Of a stretch of 64,000 nucleotides of DNA, positions 1 to 10,444 are shown piece after piece. A program made the position numbers and the translations under genes. Position 1 is the stretch's first letter, and every line of letters starts with the position of its first letter. The stretch is from NCBI GenBank assembly GCA_001466705.2, contig LATX02000181.1, positions 124,001 through 188,000 of the forward strand, read 5' to 3'. Source of the DNA: Moniliophthora roreri (Eukaryota > Basidiomycota > Agaricomycetes > Agaricales > Marasmiaceae). The notes under the pieces were generated by a model. It had not been told where the DNA came from. It searched no databases and worked only from the letters and a program-made list of their open reading frames with translations.

Positions 1-1568
1 CTAAACTCGGAGTCCAAAGTGGTAATTTGCGGTTCAGTGGCGGCACGACTGTCCGTCTTTGAATCCACGGTAACCTGATGGGGGAGTGAATACTTTGCGC
101 GTTCGGAGTGGTATGGGAGATACGCACTGTCAAGCCATAGCTGGTGTCGTCCAACCTGCTTGGGAACGTACTCGGCACCCAACTCGAAGCTCCGTCAGAT
201 TCACTTTGTGGAACCGGCGGAAGGGATATGCCTTGGTTATTTTGATTAGGGTTTGCAGTAATGTTGATGCTCGTTTTTCGTCTGGTAGTAGTGCCCCTTG
301 CTCCCTCGATGCGAATTCGAGTGTTCAACGTTACCAAAAGTGAATTTGAATAAAGTTTTGCGATGATTATAGCGGGTGCAACATGATATGTTTGGCCTGG
401 CAAGAGGAGGAAGAGAAAGGGCTGGGCGAGAGACGTTGCAGCTGACAGACGAAGGGTCAGTTGATGGTAACAATAATGATCTATAAGTCCATACACACCA
501 ATAAGGCTTCCTGTTTCCATTGCAAGTCGGTTAAGCCGTTTCACTAAACTGCGGGTTTGTTTGAAGGTCGTGTCATGCCGCGAGAGCTATAGAGTGGTAG
601 TTAGGATATGTTCAGAGAGGACATTGTAACGAGAAGTATGGTCATATGAACTCACAACGTAGACCATTGTTACGGCGATGAGAATATCCGCGACTGTGCT
701 GCATCCGTTCCAAATCTGGGAAGAAGGGTAAGCTATCAAAATATTAAGACTAGCACCACATCTTGTGCTCACATATCCGGGAAGGGGACTAGGCCAGGCG
801 GAAAGAGTATGAGTGTGAGATGTAGATGTCCCTGTAGGATTGGAGAAGGATTTGATTGTCTTAGTGCTGATAGCGGCGCATATACCACTAGCGAACTGAG
901 CAAAGGACAGCTAGAGTAGGGAAAGGGCTGTGAACGACTTTGAGGCGAATTGGGAATTTTATGGAGTATGACTTACCAGCACAATAATTCCGGGTATTAC
1001 TTTGGACTTGGGCAACAAAAGACGAATCCTATTTGCAAAGTAGACTTGAAACACGAGTGCAACTGTTAGATAAGATGAGTATCGGGGAACTCAAGCTCAG
1101 GCTTGAAGTGCTGACGAACCTAATGCATCGAGGAAATAGGTATTGAACCACAGGTTGTGTACCTTAGCCAAAGAAACTGCATTCCCGAAACCAAACACGA
1201 AAGCTTTAAATGCGTCGCGAGTGAGTAATACCGTTTGTGCTGTTTCTAAGAGGTAGAGGCCGTAGACGAGAGTCTGGCTTAGTAGATCGTCGTTTGGGAA
1301 TGCGGTCCAGTAAAGGTCTTAAAACGCCCGTGCCATCGTTAGTGATGTAATATCGGTATTGAAGGCAATCACATACAGATTTGAACACTAAGCACGCCAT
1401 ATAAGCCCCAGTTCAACATGTAGCCGATGAGCTGCATTGCATGAATGCGAGACTCTGCTGAAAGCAGGGAGATAACATACCAAGGGTGCTGCACTAACGA
1501 GAGGTGAGCAGTCAAGACGTGAAGAAGGATCAAATTGCTTACAGGCGCGCCGCTTGATGAACGTCCAT
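1..1568 (-). CDS. DUF6534 seven-helix membrane protein, copy A (3' end cut by window edge)
   Basis: The start is ATG at 1566-1568, followed after eight codons by a GT donor. Splicing gives MDVHQAARLAAPL and then the helix-1 exon LIGYMLNWGLYGVLSVQI. Later exons carry LVYGLYLLETAQTVLLT, FANRIRLLLPKSKVIPGII, VADILIAVTMVYV, the cytosolic LSRHDTTFKQTRSLV segment, and the last helix AKLYSNSLLVTLNTRIRI. All introns are GT-AG and every phase agrees, so no break is visible. The final exon is still open at base 1, so the stop lies outside the window. The layout is that of the basidiomycete DUF6534 family (seven helices, extracellular N terminus predicted). No biochemical role is established for the family; a receptor-like role is speculation. 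The reading frame is disguised by roughly nine introns, so single-frame ORFs show only pieces. Confidence 0.85.
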
Positions 1569-2536
1569 GAGCTTGAGATGCAGGAAGTAAGGAGTGATTG
1601 TGACCTCCCGAAACAGTGTACTGTCTTAAGTGTATCCGCCATTACGTCCTTGTGGAAGGGTCGAAATAGTTGGTGACTTGGGGCGAATAGAGATTTTTTG
1701 TACTTACCAAATACATCGCGAGCGCAAGGAACGTGTCGGAGCCTGTAAGTGACCTAGAAGCGTACCACATCACTGGACTCTCTTGAATAGTAGACCATAC
1801 AAGGTATCAAAGGTTTTGCACTGCTGGTTCGGGAAGATTGATCCAGATGACAGGATGAAATAAAGATTCACAGCTGTGATGTGTTCGGTAAGTTTGACAC
1901 ATTTGCGGCGATGGGTGGTATGAAGGTTTATGAATCTATGATCTGGAGAATTATATATTGCCTTTATGAATGCACAGGTTCCACGAGCGCTTGACAAGTG
2001 TCAAATGTGTTTACAGTAAATCCAAGTGGACAGGAACTGTTTCCTTACCGAAGCGTCACGACGGCGATTAACGCTCAAGATTGATTCTGGTTGGCCCTCA
2101 GACAAGCTCATAGCCTAGGGGCCAGGGTGAAAGGTGGACTCGACCTTGGGTGGATTCAGCCCTGTGGTAGACCTGAAAATACAAATCAATTGAACGTGGG
2201 ATCCGGGTGACGGGTGCGTTACCAAATAGCTGTTCAAATCACCTCAATTCAGACTGACACGTCTATAGAGTAGGCACTTCTTCGCATGGGATACTGATAT
2301 CACGGGGATTCGCCTCAATAAGCTACAAAAGATTGAACAATGGCAGCATGTCCGATTTTATCGAGGGTTGGAAGTATCAAGCTGCATGGAGATTTTACGA
2401 GGGACAGCCGCTTCCGGGTACGCACTGTTCCATCCGTCCGAATGAAGTGTCTGCGTCGACCAATCGCATCACCACAGCTTCGGAACGAATCTTCGCCGCA
2501 GGAGTGGTGGGAGTCTGAACTGCACCTTAACATACA
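1569..2536. promoter_or_regulatory. Spacer between copies A and B with a conserved upstream block
   Basis: No gene is supported here. At about 1620-1720, read on the minus strand, lies a block that recurs upstream of copies C and D: ATTTGGTAAG, then TTTCGACCCT, then AAGACAGTA shortly before the start codon. It may be a 5' untranslated exon with its own intron or a shared promoter element; the sequence alone does not decide. The remaining part, 1790-2500, shows short reading frames in both strands without recognisable protein features. Confidence 0.4.
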
Positions 2537-4058
2537 CTACATTGCCGCGAGTTCTTCCGTTCTTTCCGAAGCAGGCCTTTCAAGTGTAGCAAGACCCTCG
2601 GATTGAGTTTCGGCGATACGACTCTCGGTCTTGGTCTCTAGCGTATTCCCCTACAGGTTGTCAACAAAGGATTGCCTTCAGGATGTGTAGTACCCACCGT
2701 TAAACCAGAGCTATCTGTGTTACTCAAGCTGCCAGGGAAAGTACTCGGCACCCAACTTCGAGTCGACAGTGGAACCTCTAGGCCCCGGTGATTTGCAGTG
2801 ACGCGAATGCTTGTCCTCCAGTTTGTCTCCTCACTCACTCGACGGTTACCCCTTGCGCCGTGGATTTGTATCCGACTATTGAAAACCACCAACAGTGAAT
2901 TCGAGTACAGTTTGGCAATGATGATACCTGGCGTCATTTGATAATTTCGTCCCGGAAAGAAATAAAATAAGAAAGGCTGCGCAATCTGTGTCGCTGCTAA
3001 GGGAGCCAGTCAGTAGAAGTTTGTGACTATGGTCTGGGAATCACAAACCTACGAGGCTGCATGTCTCCATCGCAAGTCGGTTAAGGCGCCTAACGAGACT
3101 TTGAGTCTCTTTGAACGTAGTGTCGTACCGCGAGAGCTTCAGCATGGTCAATATGAGAAACTGTTAGAGAACTCTGACCGTGACTCACGGCGTACACCAT
3201 CGTGATGGCAATGAGGATATCAGCAATCGTAGCACTCACGATCCAGAGCTGTGAAGCGGAGGTCAGGTATTGATGATTGACATCGAGTTTTGAAACGCAC
3301 GAAGCCAGAAACGACGCTATCTGCTGAAGTAGAATAGGTTTGATATGCAGAGAAATATCGGTATCGCTTGATTGCCGCACAGAGCAGCACAGCGCTGATG
3401 AATTGAATGATGGATAGCTCACGGAGGGCTATCAGCTATTCGGTCATTCTCACGCAAGATATGCGATGATCAACTCACCGATACAATAATGGCAGGTAAC
3501 AGTCTGGACCTGGAAAGCAGAACGTGAGTCCTGTGAGCATAGTAGACTTGAACAAAGAGAGCCACTACCAAGCAATGAGTAACGGGTATCAGCACTTTAT
3601 GACAAACAGACCTAGGGCATCGAAGAGATAAACATCCAGCCATAGGTAATAAACATTATCCACGGATGCAGGGTCCATGAAACCGAAAACGAAAGTTTGG
3701 AACGCATCGTGAGTGAGAAGAATGGTCTGAGCCGTTTCCAAGAGATATATGCCGTATACGAGAGCCCGAGAGGGTCGACTGTCATTTGGGAACACTGTCC
3801 AGTACATATCTTTACCATGACCACGGTCAGTTATCTCATGGACGAGCAATGCAAGTACATACAAACTTGAACTGAGAGGACGCCATATAAACCCCAGTTC
3901 AACATGTAGCCAAGGAGCTTTATCGCGACGACCATGAGAGTTCGAGAGGGAAAAGCAGATGTGATCATACCAAAGGTCCTGCTCTGCAAAATAACAGTAT
4001 CAATAGTTATCATCGGAACAACTCAAGGGGCTTACAGGTGCGAGATGTTTTCGGCCAT
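2537..4058 (-). CDS. DUF6534 seven-helix membrane protein, copy B
   Basis: The start ATG is at 4056-4058 (MAENISHLAGPL across exon 1 and the 13-nt exon at 3971-3983) and the stop TAG at 2537-2539. About ten exons splice into roughly 350 residues. Helix 1 is LLGYMLNWGLYGVLSVQV; other segments are LVYGIYLLETAQTILLT, YAHRTHVLLSRSRLLPAII, IADILIAITMVYA, the cytosolic LSRYDTTFKETQSLVRRL, and AKLYSNSLLVVFNSRIQIHG. The C-terminal tail carries SWVPSTFPG and a polar end (ERTEELAAM). All donors are GT and acceptors AG with consistent phase; I see no stop or frameshift. It is the second unit of the same-strand array and is closest in wording to copies G and H. Function is unknown in this family. Confidence 0.88.
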
Positions 4059-6043
4059 CGTGTTCGCCACTAGCTATTATTAATTGCAGGTGATAGACAG
4101 CCTGAAATTTAGGGGAACGCAGTCTGAGCCCGCTCGTATATATGCCCGCGGGCAAGTTACACCCTCATTTCCCCGGGGTCAAAATAATCGGAAGGACAGA
4201 CTTTTCCCCTGTCCAATATGTCAAGAAACTGAATATCAAATGATAGGTTCGTGCTCACGATTGCCGCCACAGTGACAACCAGCATAGTGGTATCGTACTG
4301 TCAGTCCGTATCTGAATGACGGCGATCTAGACCAGTCTTCCGTCAAACTTGGCAACGTAGGAACGAGCGATTAGCTGGAATGTCGGCAAGAAGTCCTATA
4401 TAGATGTGTAGGAGACGAGTTACGATGGTTTAAGGTTAGGCGAACCAATGATACCTTCTGAAAGGAATAGAGCCCTTTATCAAACATGGGAGTTTGATCA
4501 AAGTTCGATGCTGAGCAGCTCCGAGTCGACGCATCGTCGCCGTCGAGTTTGACGTCGATAAGCGGAGTTTCAAAATCTCTTTTCTCAACTCCCACAGTGC
4601 AATGACACCTTTTCTGTCCCCAGACTCCAGAGCCACAATGATCAAGACTTGGTTGCAATGTTGGGCTAAAGGTGCGTATAATCGACCAAGTTGTCTCTTG
4701 TTTCTGGCCAGCTTATGGCTTGGAAAAGCTTCTGCACCTGTTCCATTGAAGCATCTCGCCTGAACTTGGAGAAACTAGAGGACACTCAAAGACACTTATC
4801 CTCCAAACGTCTGACGAGAGCGCGGAGGACTTGACAGAGAACGGCTGGTGCTCTCAAATTCTACCAAATCCTATCAGCATCTTCTGTGTTTGACGCAACT
4901 TGTTTTTTGGGTGAGCTCTTCTTGGAAAGCTCTAAGCTTCAGTTATCCCTCCTTAACTCAATTTTGCCCAGGTTCCACCAGAAGTAACAGCAGCTACCAT
5001 GAGAAGGCGTGTTATTCGTTCACCCTGACCGGAACGTCCACAGCACTGGAAGCATCTGCGAAAAGTTACAGACATTATCTAAACCCTTGCTCGCTCCTAC
5101 GACCATCGATGTCTCAACTTGGAGTTTATCTTCGGGCTTGGTTTCATTAGAGAAAGACGTCCTATCTTCCAGAGGCCGAGAAGGCTGTCATCCAAGAGCG
5201 CACTCTGTCCACTGAGTCCGCCCCTTGTTTATCTCCCGCGAAGACCAACCGTGAATGGAGGTGATAGGCACAGATTCTTCACATCGTTTATTAGCGCTAA
5301 TTTCGTTTTTACTTAGCACAGAGAAAGACGCAAATACTTTCGTAGAACCAAAACGCTGTCTCGCCCTCTCATGGACTTCATTGCAGACGGTGGAACCCTA
5401 GAGAGCGAATGCGCCAAGACCAGCGCCTGTAGATGACGAGGTAAGCTTGTCCATTCTTCATTGCCATCGTTTCATCGTTTCACCGGATCTCATCACAGGT
5501 AATCGATACAAGCAAGCCTCTGACACCAGCGCTCAAGGCACTTGTCGTACATTTTCGGTGTTGTTTCATCTTCGTGTTTCTGCCGAAGCAAGTAAAGGCT
5601 TCTGCAGAGGAAGGGGTTTTCCTTCCATACTGACATTATGTCATGGCACTCCCTTACGGGTGAGAGCGGGAGAGTCATTCGATTAAGTCGCCTAATCAAG
5701 TTTCCAACAGCAGGTGGGCTCTTCCGTACCACCCCACCAAATAGCGGATTTGACCCTTCCTGCACTCCAGGACTTTGTCGAAAACCACCACCTGGGTTCA
5801 AAAGAATAATAAGCCACTTCCCCGTACGTTCTCCATCGCCTCCGAAGACAATGAAGACTGGGCACTCGTCGATGACGGGACCTGACACAACGAGAACGAG
5901 TAGAAAATTATTAGGTTTAACGATTGAGATTGAATAATGTGTACACGCTAGAACGTAGAGTAAACATTTAGGTACTGCCTAATGCTAGTAAGGGTGAATA
6001 TAAACACAATTCCTAATGGACAATCCAAGGCAAAAGAAGGAAT
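4059..6043. other. Nearly 2 kb without a recognised gene; possible decayed coding sequence
   Basis: Between copies B and C no complete gene could be built. On the plus strand, about 4730-5330 has coding-like texture in pieces (for example EASRLNLEKLEDTQRH followed by an in-frame TGA, then ALKFYQILSASSVFDATCFL before a GTGAGC donor-like site), which would fit a decayed gene of unknown family. At 5490-5940 both strands hold open frames of about 100-130 codons rich in proline; neither is recognisable. Region otherwise featureless. Confidence 0.3.
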
Positions 6044-7622
6044 CTAGGCTTTTGGCGACAAATGGTGTTCACCTTTTGATTCAGCGCCCAAGCTCGCAAC
6101 TTGCGGTTCACTGGCGACATCTTGAGGAGTGGTGTCCGCCTTGGAATCCAGCATGTTCTGTATCCGAAAGAAAGATTGTTTAGTGAAGCTTATAGGAATA
6201 CAGGAGTACGCACCATCAACCCATTGACATCCATATCCCAGTCCAATCTGCTCGGAAACGTGCTTGGCACCCAGCTCGAAAGGCCAGACGAGCCACTTGT
6301 GAGGCCCGCTAATGGAACAGTTTGATTAGGATTCTGATTCTGATTGGGAGTAACATTCATATTGCTCTTTGTGCCTCTTGCGCCCTGGATTTGAATTCGA
6401 CTGTTGAATGTCACCAACAAGGAGTTGGAATAAAGCTTCCCGATAACAAGAGCGGGTACGATGTGATACGCTTCACCGGGGAAGAGAAAGAAGAATAGAG
6501 GCTGAATGAGACTGATTACAGCTATTCGGAGAGTAAAGTGAGGCGTCAGTTAGTAGTTGTGGAGGCTAAAGGCTATGGGTTTAGACACACCTATAAGAAC
6601 ACCCGTCTGCATCGCTAGCTGGCTAAGCCGCCTGACTAGGCCTCGGGTCTGTCTGAATGTGGTATCGTATCGCGAGAGCTAGGGAGAATGGTCAGGGTAA
6701 ATAACAAGGGATCAAGAAAACACTATAAGGTGATGACTCACAGCGTAGACCATTGTTACAGCAATTAGGATGTCGACTACCATACAGGGAATGACCCAGA
6801 GCTGATATGGAGGTTCAAATTAAGCTATCGAAGAGTCAAGACTGGAATCGGAGCTCCAACTTACCAAACCGAAGAGGGGTCCAGTCCGCATTTGAACGTA
6901 AGATTCTCCCGGATTCGCAGAGAAAACTCCAATGTTTTTTATGGCAACGGCGGAACATATACTGCCGCCGAGCTGAACGAAGGATAGCTAGTAAAGAAAT
7001 TGAGACAATTTGTGATGGTATGAATAGCGTGTTTCACTCACCAGTACAATAATTCCAGGTATTATTTTGGACCTGGATAGAAGGTTATGAATTCTATTCG
7101 CAAAGTACAGTTGAAATACAGATCCAACTGTTGAGAGGTTCAACACCACAGTATTCGCGGTGTTGTATAATCACAGACCTAGTCCATCGAGGAGATAAGT
7201 ATCGAGCCATACATGATTTATGCGGTTAAGCGAAGCAAAGCTCCCAAAACCGAAAACAAAGCTCTGGAAGGCGTTATAGGTGAGCGAAACCGTCTGGGTT
7301 GTTTCCAAGAGGTAGAGGCCGTAAACGAGAATCTGGGCGAGTAAAGCGTCATTTGGAAATGCTGTCCAGTAAAGGTCTTGAAGGGTCCGCATCATCTTCC
7401 GTGATATTGCCGGAATAGAACTTGGATGAACACGTACAAACTTGAACTGAGAGTACGCCGTAGAGGCCCCAGTTCAACATATAACCTAGGAGCTGGAGCA
7501 TATACAATTTAATACTCGTCTAAATTTTTGTGATACTCGTCATACCAATGGTGCTGCACTGGTGAACAAAAGATCAGTAAAAGAAGCGTAAACAAGGAGT
7601 CGACTTACAGGCCCGTGGACAT
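6044..7622 (-). CDS. DUF6534 seven-helix membrane protein, copy C
   Basis: ATG at 7620-7622 (MSTGLAAPL over exon 1 and the 13-nt exon at 7546-7558); stop TAG at 6044-6046. Ten exons give about 352 residues. Visible segments are LLGYMLNWGLYGVLSVQV, LVYGLYLLETTQTVSLTYNA, FANRIHNLLSRSKIIPGII, VVDILIAVTMVYA, LSRYDTTFRQTRGLVRRL, and GKLYSNSLLVTFNSRIQIQG. The tail has Asn/Gln-rich VTPNQNQNPNQTVPLAG, SSWVPSTFPSRLDW and a last exon ending HHLSPKA. No lesions were found. Its C-terminal exon and upstream block are very like copy D, suggesting C and D are the most recent pair. Neighbours are copy B (downstream) and an inverted-repeat element just upstream of its 5' region. Confidence 0.88.
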
Positions 7623-7966
7623 GATCGGGGATGCAGAAAGATTCTGCTCAACGCTAAAACAGCATACTGTCTTAAGAATGTTTTGGGCGCAACTGATTGT
7701 GACGTTATTAAGGGTCGAAAGAATTAAAGTGGACGGATAGATTTTTCCTTACCAAATTTGCCACGAAGCAGTGCGGAGAGCGGAGGCGAGCCCTATATGG
7801 CTTGCTTGAACAAACATTTTGGGTTTTAAGGCTACAGTAGGAAATCCGGATCTATGGTTGAAACGTGTGCGCCGGGGGCTCGCGCTTTGCTATTGACTCG
7901 GATCACCATGACAATAGTCCGATTCGGAGTGGAAGGGACCTGAGCGGGGATATGCAATCCACCTCG
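7623..7966 (-). promoter_or_regulatory. Upstream region of copy C with conserved block
   Basis: About 7655-7760, read on the minus strand, contains AATTTGGTAAGG, TTTCGACCCT and CTTAAGACAGTATGCTG in the same order and spacing as upstream of copies A and D. The GGTAAGG inside it looks like a splice donor, so this is either a 5'-UTR exon and intron or a shared promoter. The rest of the segment up to the inverted-repeat element holds nothing recognisable. Confidence 0.4.
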
Positions 7967-8267
7967 CCCCTGTGACCAGATACACCCACGCCAAGTACAC
8001 CACATTTGTCATCAAGTGCACCATACTCAACGAGATGCACCACTACCCTTTTGAGCGGCACTCCTACCCTTTTTGGCAATAAAGATATCCTAATCTCGAA
8101 CCCCTAAAGCCTGACCGCTAACGCCTAACAACGCCTAACAACACCTAGCACCTAACCCTCAGCGGGGGGCGCTACGCACCAATGCTCGCTTCGCGCTCGC
8201 ATTCTGAAAGAATCACGAGAACAAGGTACACCTTCGGCTGACGAGGTAGTGTATCTGGTCACAGGGG
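7967..8267. mobile_element. Short inverted-repeat element (MITE-like), about 300 bp
   Basis: The ends are a perfect 19-bp inverted repeat: CCCCTGTGACCAGATACAC at 7967-7985 and its exact reverse complement at 8249-8267. The interior has no coding capacity. It holds short direct repeats (CACC(A/C)..TACCC units near 8020-8075 and CTAACGCC/CTAACAACG units near 8115-8155) and a CG-rich patch (8160-8205). No clear target duplication is visible at the ends. Size and structure fit a non-autonomous DNA transposon; the parent family is unknown. Confidence 0.6.
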
Positions 8268-8379
8268 GGTGGGCGGGGCATCTGGTCAATCCCAGACCTG
8301 AGCTCTGGGTCTCTGCGATGCCCAAGGCTTTGAGGTTTAAGGATTGAGCATGACGTAAAGGTCTACAGCATCATCAAGT

Positions 8380-8800
8380 TTGTCTTATCATGTCATATCG
8401 CGAGAGCCGTAAGCGGCCCAGATGAGGCCACAAGAGCAATGAGAATGTACTAGTTGACACTTGCCAAAGTGGGCCACCGTGGGCCCGGTGGCAATTATGA
8501 ATCTCGGTTATTTCGCAGTCTTCATGCCGGTGTGGTTTTTCGAAACGCATGGTTTTCCTGGGCTAACGGCGATGTGGAACATGGAGGACGAAATAGGAAA
8601 CGAACCAAATAAGACGATCTATCGAGATCACAACTTTCCCACCCATCTTATACCTTACTTGGGTGATAAAGACGGTCCCTCGTTACCTCAGACTATATTG
8701 GTTCACTCACGATGGTTCCGGGAACTACTCTGGATCTGGATAGTAGCACATAGCCTGTCGGCATAGTGAATTCTGACGAGCAATTGTGCAAAGGGGACGA
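8380..8800 (-). pseudogene. Decayed DUF6534 remnant
   Basis: Read on the minus strand, 8690-8765 still spells a helix-4 entry (CTACTATCCAGATCCAG gives LLSRSR, followed by VVPGTI and a GTGAGTG donor), and 8385-8450 spells ILIAL followed closely by CTCTCGCGATATGACATG (LSRYDM). The expected exons between and around these are missing or frameshifted, and the ILIAL and LSRYDM parts lie much closer together than in the intact copies. The overlapping 101-codon plus-strand frame at 8461-8766 is a shadow of this remnant. It adds a dead copy between C and D. Confidence 0.6.
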
Positions 8801-9666
8801 TTTTTAGTCCAGGGCGGTGGATCGGATTCGGACCGGAGATTGTTGGTTGATCCGTGGATGCGGCAGATGGGCGCTACCTAGGCCCTAGCGCTTGCGGTCA
8901 CTCGCTCCCACGATGAAAATTTTTATCCTTCCTCTCCGACGTCGTCGTCTTCTCACATGCTCTGCTAGCCTCTGATAGTATACTTCGTCAATGCCCCCGA
9001 AAGGCTCAAGACCTCTTTACACGACGACACAGGGTCTATTTCAAGGCATGAAGACCCTGGAAGGATAAGAATTGTGAAATGGGTCGGCACATTGTATTAG
9101 GTATGCAATCCAACACTTTCCACGCACTGTGTAGCGCTCTGATGGATTCCACCCAATAGTTACTAGCCCCTAGGTAGATGTTATATATCTGTCAGACATA
9201 GCCAAGAAAAATGAATACAACCCCAGTTCGACCCAATCCCACCTGGCAGTCCACAGGATCATCCGAGTCATGATTCTCTTCACTCTGGCGCCCTCCACTG
9301 AATACCACAGTGCTCGTCATCTAACAGCGACTCTCCTCTTGTATCTCATGTGGTCTATCCGTCTGCCATTTAATGGATGGTAATTCACAGATTGCAGATC
9401 GTCGAGGACGCACCATCCACAACCCGAATCTGACGAGTCCATCTGTTGTATCCGACATCTCAGGCCGCCGAGCAACGTTTTTCAAGTGTTACTCAGTACT
9501 GCATCGCACCGCAATCCCAGATGTTTTATGAAAAACACGCCGGCAAGTCTCCCTGTGACGATATTCTTGCTTATTCGTTGTCAGTGAAAATACATACACG
9601 GGAATAAGGCATGTATCCACATGGCGCTGTGCTCTCGGGCCGGCGGCGTGCGTTGTGGAACGAATA
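8801..9666. other. No gene seen
   Basis: I found no coding region, RNA gene or repeat here. Short frames on both strands lack recognisable protein features and splice-linked partners. Confidence 0.5.
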
Positions 9667-9942
9667 CTGGGGTATTTCGATTGATTCGGATGGTCACGCG
9701 TCACAGGGCTCAAAATTTCCGAATATTTTCGGATGGTCACAGGTCACGGAGGGTCCATCCGAATAGGCTCGGACTGTGACCACCAAAAAAACTTCCAAAT
9801 TTGGCAGTTTTGGGTTGATTTTGGGCGCTAAAATCCGAAAAATCTTCGGCGGTCACGGACCGCCAGGCCTCCATCCGAATGGTTGAGTCCGGATGGACAA
9901 GTCACAGGTCACAGGCCATCCGAATCAATCGAAATACCCCAG
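9667..9942. mobile_element. MITE with TA target duplications (Tc1/mariner-like size and ends)
   Basis: A perfect 30-bp inverted repeat occupies 9664-9693 and 9916-9945. Taking TA at 9665-9666 and 9943-9944 as the target duplication leaves an element of about 276 bp whose ends read CTGGGGTATTTCGATTGATT. Subterminal copies of CATCCGAA and GTCACAGGTCACAG occur inside in both orientations, and there is no reading frame. TA duplication plus this size is typical of Tc1/mariner-derived MITEs. The high identity of the two ends suggests recent activity. It lies only 130 bp upstream of the secreted-protein gene. Confidence 0.8.
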
Positions 9943-9950
9943 TATCAGAT

Positions 9951-10008
9951 AACCAAAACAACCGCCAGCATAACCAAAACAGCCGCCAGCAAAACCAAAA
10001 CACGCCAG
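9951..10008 (+). repeat. Short tandem repeat in the promoter of the secreted-protein gene
   Basis: Three imperfect copies of a roughly 20-bp unit AACCAAAACA(A/G)CCGCCAGCA run head to tail and stop just before the TATA-like site. Position directly upstream of the gene suggests a promoter influence, but that is inference. Confidence 0.6.
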
Positions 10009-10009
10009 C

Positions 10010-10016
10010 TATATTA
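10010..10016 (+). promoter_or_regulatory. TATA-like box
   Basis: TATATTA sits 56 bp before the ATG of the secreted protein at 10072, a normal distance for a fungal core promoter with a short leader. Confidence 0.45.
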
Positions 10017-10071
10017 AGTACCCTTGCTCAAGCTATTTCTTCATCAAACGACTATCACCTCACAAGCAACA

Positions 10072-10444
10072 ATGCTTAGCTATACTCACATCCTTCTCAT
10101 CGGACTTTTCTTCGTCCAAACATCTCTCGCGAAAGGTCTCTCCTGCCGCTGCACCAACAACAAACGCCATTGGGATCCCGACGGCACAGCCGGGGGATGC
10201 GCTTATCTGAGAGCCAGCAAAGGCTTTTCTGGGTATGATGTTGTCACGTCCACAGATGCACACGGCACTGTTATGGTAGACTTGTTCCTCTTTACGAAGA
10301 ATTTCTCTTGCTGACATATCATTTTAGTGTAATATTGCTGAGTGGATTCCAAATGACCCGCATTATGGAAAGGATTGGGACAAGTGGTGGACACACTATG
10401 TCTGCATAGACCATCAAAAGCTCTCAAGTGGACAATGCTATTGA
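10072..10444 (+). CDS. Small secreted cysteine-rich protein
   Basis: Two exons (10072-10275 and 10328-10444) flank a 52-bp GT-AG intron and encode 106 residues; the phase is exact (HGTVM joined to CNIAEWIP). Residues 1-20 (MLSYTHILLIGLFFVQTSLA) are a clear signal peptide with a likely cut after SLA. The mature part of about 86 residues has six cysteines: the CRC pair near its start, one in GGCAY, one at the exon junction, one in HYVCID and one near the C terminus (SGQCY), enough for three disulfides. It is rich in Trp and Asp (KDWDKWW). I do not recognise a named family. Size and cysteines fit fungal small secreted or effector-like proteins. It stands alone inside the DUF6534 array with a MITE and tandem repeat in its promoter. 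Confidence 0.8.

Noticed and set aside
5493..5937. 131-codon minus and 99-codon plus frames overlapping each other
   Set aside because: Neither has recognisable features and they cannot both be real; no splice context supports either.
8100..8160. Telomere-like CCTAA-rich units (CTAACGCC, CTAACAACG, CCTAACCCTC)
   Set aside because: Only a few irregular units inside a 300-bp element with inverted ends; no TTAGGG array, so not a telomere.
8461..8766. 101-codon plus-strand frame
   Set aside because: It overlaps a decayed DUF6534 copy on the other strand, whose exons explain the open frame.
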